Below are positions 5,939-10,881 of a DNA stretch of 10,881 nucleotides, one piece after another. Below the pieces are notes generated by a model. The model searched no databases. It was not told where the DNA came from and saw only the letters and a list, made by a program, of their open reading frames with translations. Within the stretch, counting starts at the first letter, position 1; each line of letters begins with the position of its first letter. This DNA comes from Haemophilus sp. Its GTDB lineage: Bacteria; Pseudomonadota; Gammaproteobacteria; Enterobacterales; Pasteurellaceae. The position numbers and the translations under genes are program-made. Location: assembly GCA_019423005.1 (NCBI GenBank), contig JAHZCF010000115.1, positions 1 to 10,881 of the forward strand, given 5' to 3'.

Positions 5939-7306
5939 TTAAAGTTTTTCTACTAACTCAATAGCTGCACCGATGTAGGTGGCAGGGGTAAGTTGTTGTA
6001 AACGCGCTTTTTCATCTGCAGGGATATCCAGTTTCTCGATGAATTCACGCATCGCTTTTTCATCAACACGTTTACCTCGGGTGAGCTCTTTTAATTTTTC
6101 GTATGGTTTTTCAATACCATAGCGACGCATCACTGTTTGAATTGGCTCAGCTAAAACTTCCCAGTTCTGGTTGAGTTCATCACGGAGATGTTGTTCGTTC
6201 ACTTCTAATTTGCTGATACCTTTACGGGTTGAAGCATACGCAATTAAACAATAACCTAAACCTACGCCTAGATTACGTAATACAGTAGAGTCCGTTAAGT
6301 CACGCTGCCAGCGAGAAATTGGTAATTTTTGGCCAAGGTGAGTCATCACAGCATTGGCTAAACCTAAGTTACCTTCTGAGTTTTCGAAGTCGATAGGATT
6401 TACTTTATGCGGCATGGTAGATGAACCAATTTCACCCGCGATAGTGCGTTGTTTAAAGTGATTTAACGCAATGTAGCCCCATAAGTCACGGTCGAAGTCG
6501 ATGATGATGGTATTAAAACGTACCACGGCATCAAAGTATTCAGCAATGTAATCGTGAGGTTCAATTTGCGTGGTGTATGGGTTCCAATCTAAACCTAATG
6601 AGGTGACAAACTCTTCGCTAAATTTGTGCCAGTTGATATTTGGATAAGCCGATAAATGCGCATTGTAGTTACCTACTGCACCGTTAATTTTACCCAAGAT
6701 TTCATTTTGTTGGAGTTGTTTGAATTGGCGTTTTAAACGGTAAACCACGTTCGCCATTTCTTTACCCACAGTACTTGGTGAGGCAGGTTGACCGTGTGTA
6801 CGAGAAAGTAATGGAATGGTTTTGTATTCGTTCGCTAAACGGGTGATTTCATCAATCAGTTTTTGCCATTCAGGTAAGAGCACTTCTTCACGTGCTGTTT
6901 TTAACATTAAAGCGTGAGAAAGGTTGTTAATATCTTCAGAGGTACAAGCAAAGTGAATAAATTCAGAGACTTTGGCTAATTCTGGTAAAGCTTCACTTTT
7001 TTCTTTTAAGAAATATTCAACCGCTTTGACGTCATGATTCGTGGTGCGCTCAATTTCTTTGATACGTTCAGCATCTTGAAGACTGAATTCTTCCACAATT
7101 TTATTAAGGTAATCGTTTGCTTCTTTAGACAAAGAAGAAACTTCTTGGATTTCAGCGGTCGCCGCCAATTTTTGTAACCAACGTACTTCCACGGTGACAC
7201 GGAATTTGAGTAAACCAAATTCACTGAAAATACCACGCAATGCAGTGGCTTTATCTTGATAACGACCGTCAATCGGGGAAAGAGCGGTTAATGCGGAAAG
7301 TTGCAT
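5939..7306 (-). CDS. purB: Adenylosuccinate lyase
   Basis: Cytoplasmic lyase of purine synthesis that acts twice: it splits SAICAR to AICAR plus fumarate, and adenylosuccinate to AMP plus fumarate. The 455 residues match the E. coli-type PurB length (456). Catalytic H171 in RTHGQ (169-173) and S295 in the mobile loop are at the E. coli positions, and the fumarase/aspartase signature GSSTMPHKVNP (294-304) is intact; TSEDINN at 122-128 is another conserved segment. The ATG follows GGAG with 7 bases of spacing. It begins 16 bases after hflD on the same strand and is very probably cotranscribed with it, the usual gammaproteobacterial order hflD-purB. I see no PurR box directly upstream of the operon. 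Confidence 0.97.
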   Translation of the reverse strand: MQLSALTALSPIDGRYQDKATALRGIFSEFGLLKFRVTVEVRWLQKLAATAEIQEVSSLSKEANDYLNKIVEEFSLQDAERIKEIERTTNHDVKAVEYFLKEKSEALPELAKVSEFIHFACTSEDINNLSHALMLKTAREEVLLPEWQKLIDEITRLANEYKTIPLLSRTHGQPASPSTVGKEMANVVYRLKRQFKQLQQNEILGKINGAVGNYNAHLSAYPNINWHKFSEEFVTSLGLDWNPYTTQIEPHDYIAEYFDAVVRFNTIIIDFDRDLWGYIALNHFKQRTIAGEIGSSTMPHKVNPIDFENSEGNLGLANAVMTHLGQKLPISRWQRDLTDSTVLRNLGVGLGYCLIAYASTRKGISKLEVNEQHLRDELNQNWEVLAEPIQTVMRRYGIEKPYEKLKELTRGKRVDEKAMREFIEKLDIPADEKARLQQLTPATYIGAAIELVEKL

Positions 7307-7322
7307 AAGAGTTCTCCAAGGA

Positions 7323-7946
7323 TTAATTTAAAGTTAAGTAGAGTTGTCGTGCCGCTTGCACTAATTTTTTACGATGAAATAACAGTTGCCATTTGCTGCC
7401 ACCTACTTGACGCCACAAAACGGCAGAACGAATGCCGGCAAGCAAACACGCACGAATTTTGTCTTGTACATTTTGTTGCTGTAAATGATATGCCGAACCA
7501 ATAATATGAATGCGTTTGCCTAAAGGACTAATTGTATCGACATAAATGTTTGCCATGATTGAAAACATCTCATCATCAAATTGATTGTCGTGATAAGAAA
7601 GTTGTTCTGGTAAACGAGCAATTCGGCGGCCAAGTTCTTGTTTGATTTCAGGTTGCTTGTTTAATTTACTCTCTAACGCTAACAAGCTACCCCAATAATT
7701 CAACAAATTTTTGTCATTTAATTGAGTGAGTTGCTCGATAAGTGTGTTTAATCCCACTTTAAGATGTTGAACATCACCGCCAAATACGGCTAATGTATCT
7801 TCGGGTTGAGTAATGAGAAGAGAATGAATGGTCGTTTGGAATGCATCTTGGTTATCAACTTCGCCTTTTTGTGCTAATTGACTGATTAATAAGACTGATT
7901 GACAAACACCGGCAAGTGCCAGAGCCATATCATTATAATTTTTCAT
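7323..7946 (-). CDS. hflD: High frequency lysogenization protein HflD homologue
   Basis: Small, membrane-associated, largely helical protein; in E. coli HflD binds the lambda CII activator and lowers lysogeny, while its housekeeping role is unclear. The 207-residue form begins MKNYNDMALALAGVCQSVLL, the typical family N-terminus. Later conserved segments include SIMANIYVDTISPLGKRIHIIG and the Arg/Lys-rich end ACLLAGIRSAVLWRQVGG. The frame stays open upstream to a TTG at 8018 and an ATG at 7994, but both lie before the predicted transcript start near 7978, and family length (about 205-213) supports 7946. No clear ribosome binding site precedes this ATG. First gene of the hflD-purB operon, divergent from trpS. 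Confidence 0.92.
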   Translation of the reverse strand: MKNYNDMALALAGVCQSVLLISQLAQKGEVDNQDAFQTTIHSLLITQPEDTLAVFGGDVQHLKVGLNTLIEQLTQLNDKNLLNYWGSLLALESKLNKQPEIKQELGRRIARLPEQLSYHDNQFDDEMFSIMANIYVDTISPLGKRIHIIGSAYHLQQQNVQDKIRACLLAGIRSAVLWRQVGGSKWQLLFHRKKLVQAARQLYLTLN

Positions 7947-7984
7947 TGGGATTATAAATTGTGAGCTGCAGAAATTTTTGGCGT

Positions 7985-8013
7985 AATATAGCATTTTTAC
8001 ACATTGTTTTGAA
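7985..8013 (-). promoter_or_regulatory. hflD-purB promoter
   Basis: On the minus strand TTCAAA (8013-8008), a 17-base spacer and TATATT (7990-7985), preceded by TGC as an extended -10. The predicted start near 7978 leaves a 32-base leader to the ATG at 7946 and excludes the longer upstream starts. Confidence 0.6.
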
Positions 8014-8021
8014 CTCAATCA

Positions 8022-8050
8022 TTAAAAAACGCCCTATCTTTTGTTATCAT
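8022..8050 (+). promoter_or_regulatory. trpS promoter
   Basis: TTAAAA (8022-8027), a 17-base spacer and TATCAT (8045-8050), with TG one base before the hexamer giving an extended -10. The predicted start near 8057 gives a leader of about 30 bases carrying AGGA (8077-8080). Its -35 box lies 8 bases from that of the divergent hflD promoter. Confidence 0.55.
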
Positions 8051-8086
8051 AGCGCCAATTCAGTTTACAGAATAAAAGGATAACCA

Positions 8087-9091
8087 ATGACAAAACCAAT
8101 TGTATTCAGTGGCGTGCAGCCTTCCGGCGAATTAACTATCGGGAATTATTTAGGTGCACTTCGCAACTGGGTGAAAATGCAAGAAGATTATGAGTGTATT
8201 TTCTGTGTGGTGGATTTACATGCCATCACTGTACGTCAAGATCCTGTGGCACTTCGCAAAGCGACCCTTGATGTGCTCGCCCTTTACTTGGCTTGTGGCA
8301 TTGATCCGAATAAAAGCACGATCTTCGTGCAATCTCATGTACCAGAACATACTCAACTAAGCTGGGTATTAAACTGCTACACCTATTTTGGTGAGATGAG
8401 CCGTATGACTCAATTTAAAGATAAATCAGCACGTTATGCCGAAAATATTAACGTGGGTTTATTTGATTATCCAGTTTTAATGGCAGCAGATATCTTACTT
8501 TACCAAGCGAAAAGCGTACCGGTAGGGGATGACCAAAAACAACATTTAGAAATCACCCGTGATATTGCCGCTCGTTTTAATTCTCTTTATGGTGATATTT
8601 TCACGATTCCTGAAATCTTCTTAGGCAAAGCCGGTGCACGTATTATGTCTTTGCAAGATCCTGATAAAAAAATGTCTAAATCCGATGATAACCGTAATAA
8701 CGTGGTGACTTTGCTTGAAGATCCTAAATCGGTAGCGAAAAAAATCAAACGCGCGGTGACAGACTCTGATGAACCGCCTGTTGTTCGTTATGACGTGAAA
8801 AACAAAGCGGGCGTGTCTAACTTATTAGATATCCTTTCTGCAGTAACGGATAAATCTGTGGCAGACCTTGAAAAAGAATTTGAAGGCAAAATGTATGGAC
8901 ACTTAAAAACAGCGGTGGCTGACGAAGTGTCAAACTTACTTGCGGGTTTACAAGAACGTTTCTATCAATATCGTAACGATGAAGCACTTTTAGACGAGAT
9001 TTTACGTCAAGGTGCGGAAAAAGCCCGTGCAAGAGCGAAGGAAACCCTTGCCAAAGTGTACGAAGCCGTCGGCTTTGTTGCTGCAAAATAA
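8087..9091 (+). CDS. trpS: Tryptophan--tRNA ligase
   Basis: Class I aminoacyl-tRNA synthetase that charges tRNA(Trp) with tryptophan in the cytoplasm. The 334 residues match the bacterial TrpRS length. Motifs in order: PSGELTIGNYLGA (12-24) with TIGN as the HIGH-type signature, AADILLYQ (133-140) and VGDDQ (146-150) of the tryptophan/ATP site, and KMSKS (195-199). The ATG follows AGGA with 6 bases of spacing. Divergent from hflD-purB, an order known from H. influenzae. It ends at a strong terminator. No trp operator or attenuator-like leader peptide is visible upstream. Confidence 0.97.
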   Translation: MTKPIVFSGVQPSGELTIGNYLGALRNWVKMQEDYECIFCVVDLHAITVRQDPVALRKATLDVLALYLACGIDPNKSTIFVQSHVPEHTQLSWVLNCYTYFGEMSRMTQFKDKSARYAENINVGLFDYPVLMAADILLYQAKSVPVGDDQKQHLEITRDIAARFNSLYGDIFTIPEIFLGKAGARIMSLQDPDKKMSKSDDNRNNVVTLLEDPKSVAKKIKRAVTDSDEPPVVRYDVKNKAGVSNLLDILSAVTDKSVADLEKEFEGKMYGHLKTAVADEVSNLLAGLQERFYQYRNDEALLDEILRQGAEKARARAKETLAKVYEAVGFVAAK

Positions 9092-9104
9092 TTTTAAACT
9101 TAAT

Positions 9105-9130
9105 AAGCCGTGTTATATCACGGCTTTTTT
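9105..9130 (+). terminator. trpS terminator
   Basis: AAGCCGTG (9105-9112) pairs with CACGGCTT (9119-9126) around a 6-base loop, with six T bases at 9125-9130. It ends 16 bases before the next ATG, so the small downstream gene would need read-through or an unseen promoter. Confidence 0.92.
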
Positions 9131-9146
9131 AGATAAGGAGAAGAAG

Positions 9147-9437
9147 ATGGCCATTCAAACTGAAAAACCAATTGAATGTGTAGGCTGTAATACTTTCGAT
9201 ATGAAATCATTGTTTGATAACAGTGATTGTAGTTTACCTATCGAACAGTTTTACGCGACTCGTCAAGATGCAGAAGGCGCATTGGAATATTTCACATTAA
9301 AAGCACGTGATGTAGAAAGTGAACCTTGTCAAATTCAATCTGAAATTCAACAGGTTGAAGAGGGATATGTACTTAAAGCGGTTTTTACATTCTGCTGCCA
9401 AGCGGAATTAGTGATTTTCCAAATGAAGCTTGTGTAA
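9147..9437 (+). CDS. YfcZ/YiiS family (DUF406) small protein
   Basis: A 96-residue protein of the gammaproteobacterial YfcZ/YiiS family (UPF0381, DUF406), function unknown. Matches to E. coli YfcZ seen by eye: DNSDC at 24-28, KARDVESEPC at 52-61 and the C-terminal F-x-F-x-C-x-A-E-x-x-I-F-Q pattern at 80-92. Six cysteines (11, 14, 28, 61, 83, 84) and a CVGC pair at 11-14 hint at metal or redox chemistry, but this is only a hint. No signal peptide or membrane segment, so probably cytoplasmic. The frame is open further upstream into trpS, but the ATG at 9147 is preceded by a strong AAGGAG (9135-9140, 6 bases), and family length fits. It lies just after the trpS terminator and 32 bases before yjjW. 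Confidence 0.9.
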   Translation: MAIQTEKPIECVGCNTFDMKSLFDNSDCSLPIEQFYATRQDAEGALEYFTLKARDVESEPCQIQSEIQQVEEGYVLKAVFTFCCQAELVIFQMKLV

Positions 9438-9449
9438 GTGATAACTTAC
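9434..9449. repeat. Short palindrome over the DUF406 gene stop codon
   Basis: GTAAGT and ACTTAC are perfect inverted arms around GATA. The TAA stop lies in the left arm. The RNA hairpin would be weak (two G-C pairs), with TTTTTT 15 bases on, so it is a poor terminator; an operator role for yjjW is possible but unsupported. Confidence 0.3.
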
Positions 9450-9469
9450 TTTAGAAAATAGCGTTTTTT

Positions 9470-10258
9470 GTGACCGCACTTTCTGATATTTATGTTCCCC
9501 TGCATCGTATTATTCCTTTTTCTAATGTAGAAGGGCAGGGGAATCGCACCAGTATTTTCTTACAAGGCTGTAAGCTAAACTGCCTTTATTGCCATAATCC
9601 AGAAACTATTCCTCGTTATGCAGAAGGGGCTCATCAAGTCAGTCTGCAGTATTTGTATGAGCAAGTAATGGATGCAGTACCTTTCATTCGTGGCGTGACG
9701 GTTTCTGGTGGGGAACCCACCATTCACCATAAAAAGCTCGTACCATTGTTCCAAAAACTACGTGAGGAAGGGCTAACTTGCTATTTAGATAGCAGTGGTT
9801 TCTTTGAGTTTGAAGCAATTCGCCCTTTAATTGATGTGACAGACAAATTTCTCTTTGACCTGAAAGGAGAAGGGCTTGGCTTACAAAGTTTGTGCTTTGA
9901 TAGACAAAATCGCCAAGGCATTGTCCCTCAAAACATCATTCCCGCTCATCAACATATCAAGCAAGAAAATTTAGATCGCAATTTGAAGAATTTGGCGCAA
10001 TTATTACCATTAAATAAAGTGGAAGAAGTGCGGTTAGTTTATGTGGTGAATTTTTTTGATGCAGAAAAGTTGGTGGAACAGGTTGCTATTTTATTGAAAG
10101 ACTATCCGGATGTGTTGTTCAAAATTATCCGAATGCACACAAAAGGTGCACGAGACGCTGAAGGGCTCATCCCTTATGTCCCAACCGTTGAGCAGACACA
10201 AGCGCTTGAAAACTATGCGAAATCTTGTGGTCTGACCAAAATTGTGACCATTTTATAA
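9470..10258 (+). CDS. yjjW: YjjW-family glycyl-radical enzyme activase (radical SAM)
   Basis: Radical SAM protein of the PFL-activase group, expected to install a glycyl radical on a partner enzyme (YjjI in E. coli) under anaerobic conditions. The [4Fe-4S] motif is C34-x3-C38-x2-C41 followed by HNPET; the SAM-binding GGEP is at 80-83 in VTVSGGEP. Residues 10-45 (IIPFSNVEGQGNRTSIFLQG) resemble E. coli YjjW. The 262-residue length and only about 38 residues between the two motifs mean that the ferredoxin-like double-cluster insert recalled for E. coli YjjW is absent. The GTG start is the only standard start before the conserved region; it lacks a clear ribosome binding site and lies across an uptake signal. 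No yjjI in the window. A nucleoside transporter follows on the same strand. Subfamily is likely but less certain than the radical SAM activase call. Confidence 0.85.
   Translation: MTALSDIYVPLHRIIPFSNVEGQGNRTSIFLQGCKLNCLYCHNPETIPRYAEGAHQVSLQYLYEQVMDAVPFIRGVTVSGGEPTIHHKKLVPLFQKLREEGLTCYLDSSGFFEFEAIRPLIDVTDKFLFDLKGEGLGLQSLCFDRQNRQGIVPQNIIPAHQHIKQENLDRNLKNLAQLLPLNKVEEVRLVYVVNFFDAEKLVEQVAILLKDYPDVLFKIIRMHTKGARDAEGLIPYVPTVEQTQALENYAKSCGLTKIVTIL
9473..9481 (-). repeat. DNA uptake signal sequence at the start of yjjW
   Basis: AAGTGCGGT on the minus strand, followed by CACAAAAAA, an exact Hin-type core with the usual A-rich flank. The complement encodes residues 2-4 (Thr-Ala-Leu) of YjjW directly after the GTG start. 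Confidence 0.9.
10026..10034 (+). repeat. DNA uptake signal sequence core within yjjW
   Basis: Exact AAGTGCGGT core inside the coding region, read as part of a Glu-Val-Arg stretch. The flank (TAGTTT) is AT-rich as expected for Hin-type signals. Confidence 0.85.
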
Positions 10259-10364
10259 GCAAACATATCGAAAAGTAGCAAAAATATTCCGACTTTTTAC
10301 CGAAAAACAAGTAGAATAGGACAATTTTATTCACTTACTTATCTAACCAACCTAGGGGAAAAAA

Positions 10365-10881
10365 ATGGGTATTTTAGGTAGCGTTTTAGGCATTGTCGTA
10401 TTACTGGTCATTGCCGTATTATTTTCAAATAATCGTAAGGCGATTAATTTACGTACTGTATTAGGGGCTTTGGCGATCCAAATCGGATTTGCGGCCCTTA
10501 TTTTGTATGTGCCGTATGGCCGTGATGCATTACAAGCGACAGCAAATGGAGTGTCAAATGTTATTGCGTATGGTAACGAAGGGATTAATTTCGTCTTTGG
10601 TGGATTAGCAGATCCTTCAAATGTCGGCTTTATCTTTGCGGTGAAAGTGTTACCAATCATCGTCTTTTTCTCCGGTTTAATTTCTGTGCTTTATTACTTA
10701 GGTATCATGCAAGCCGTCATCAAAGTGATCGGTGGTGCATTACAAGCGGCATTAGGCACATCAAAAGCAGAATCAATGTCTGCTGCAGCGAACATCTTCG
10801 TTGGTCAAACAGAAGCACCGTTAGTGGTTCGTCCTTACATTAAAAATATGACCCAATCTGAATTGTTCGCTATTATGGCGG
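10365..10881 (+). CDS. nupC: Concentrative nucleoside transporter (CNT family), 5' part
   Basis: Inner-membrane sodium- or proton-coupled nucleoside importer; the first 172 residues are present and the rest lies beyond the window. The sequence closely resembles Vibrio cholerae vcCNT by eye: SNNRKAINLRTV at 21-32, the GNEGINFVFGGL segment near 70-81, LISVLYYLGIMQ at 105-116, and SAAANIFVGQTEAPLVVRP at 139-157, where G147-Q148-T149-E150 corresponds to the nucleoside-binding GQTE of vcCNT. Three or four hydrophobic helices are visible (about 5-20, 32-49, 88-111 and into the GQTE region). The ATG follows AGGGGA (10354-10359) with 5 bases of spacing. The name nupC follows Haemophilus usage; the GQTEAPLVV motif is vcCNT-like rather than like E. 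coli NupC. It follows yjjW by 106 bases with no clear terminator between. Confidence 0.93.
   Translation, partial: MGILGSVLGIVVLLVIAVLFSNNRKAINLRTVLGALAIQIGFAALILYVPYGRDALQATANGVSNVIAYGNEGINFVFGGLADPSNVGFIFAVKVLPIIVFFSGLISVLYYLGIMQAVIKVIGGALQAALGTSKAESMSAAANIFVGQTEAPLVVRPYIKNMTQSELFAIMA

Noticed and set aside
7951..7956. Perfect TATAAT on the minus strand just before hflD
   Set aside because: No -35 at proper spacing, and it would start the transcript at the ATG; the extended -10 promoter at 7985-8013 fits better.
8030..8057. Partial dyad (CTAT/ATAG) around the trpS promoter
   Set aside because: Only four pairs with mismatched flanks; expected by chance.
9012..9146. Longer 141-residue version of the DUF406 protein starting inside trpS
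   Set aside because: The extension has low-complexity basic sequence from the trpS shadow frame, while ATG 9147 has a strong ribosome binding site and the family start.
10245..10261. Possible CRP site (TGTGA half) ahead of nupC
   Set aside because: The second half-site does not match TCACA; one half alone is not support, and it lies in the end of yjjW.
10266..10317. Terminator or promoter in the yjjW-nupC gap (AAAAGT/ACTTTT pairing; TAGAAT at 10312-10317)
   Set aside because: The stem is A-T rich with a long loop, and no -35 of quality pairs with TAGAAT. Neither reaches a supportable level.
10352..10660. Minus-strand open frame opposite the nucleoside transporter
   Set aside because: Antisense shadow of the clearly homologous plus-strand CNT gene; no ribosome binding site or family resemblance.

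Overview
The window is a stretch of ordinary chromosome from a member of the Pasteurellaceae, most likely a Haemophilus species. The main evidence is the Hin-type DNA uptake signal sequence (core AAGTGCGGT). It occurs nine times: three inverted pairs that double as hairpin terminators, and three single copies in ordL, at the start of yjjW and inside yjjW. AT-rich codon use and the proteins encoded (AsnA, HflD, YfcZ-type, vcCNT-like transporter) agree. I see no mobile element, CRISPR array, tRNA or rRNA, and no gene-free stretch longer than about 160 bases.

Layout. (1) 39-1130: an exported TPR + YdcF/DUF218 protein, ending at a bidirectional terminator shared with asnA. (2) 1192-2793: asnA (-) and its regulator asnC (+), divergent across a 156-base AT-rich region with a good asnC promoter and two inverted repeats. 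(3) 2845-5834: ordL/puuB-like amine oxidoreductase (-) divergent from an orphan potD-type polyamine-binding protein (+), followed by a PACE-family efflux pump (+). The ordL-potD gap holds closely spaced divergent promoters, two palindromes and a hairpin over the potD ribosome binding site. (4) 5939-7946: purB and hflD as a minus-strand operon. (5) 8087-9437: trpS (+) and a small YfcZ/DUF406 protein (+), separated by a terminator. (6) 9470-10258: a YjjW-type glycyl-radical activase, then 10365 to the window edge: a concentrative nucleoside transporter, cut off.

How the genes fit together. AsnA makes asparagine from ammonia under AsnC control. The ordL-potD-PACE block reads as a polyamine locus: oxidation, capture and possible diamine export within 3 kb, although the uptake permease (potABC) and the usual PuuA partner are not here. 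purB supplies AMP and IMP synthesis; hflD is its usual neighbour. The yjjW-nupC pairing echoes the link of yjjW to the deoxynucleoside catabolism genes in E. coli, but the cognate glycyl radical enzyme is not in this window.

The most notable points are the possible polyamine import/export/oxidation module with layered control signals ahead of a UUG-started potD, and a YjjW lacking the ferredoxin-type insert that I recall in the E. coli protein. All motif and homology calls were read by eye; no alignment or search was run.
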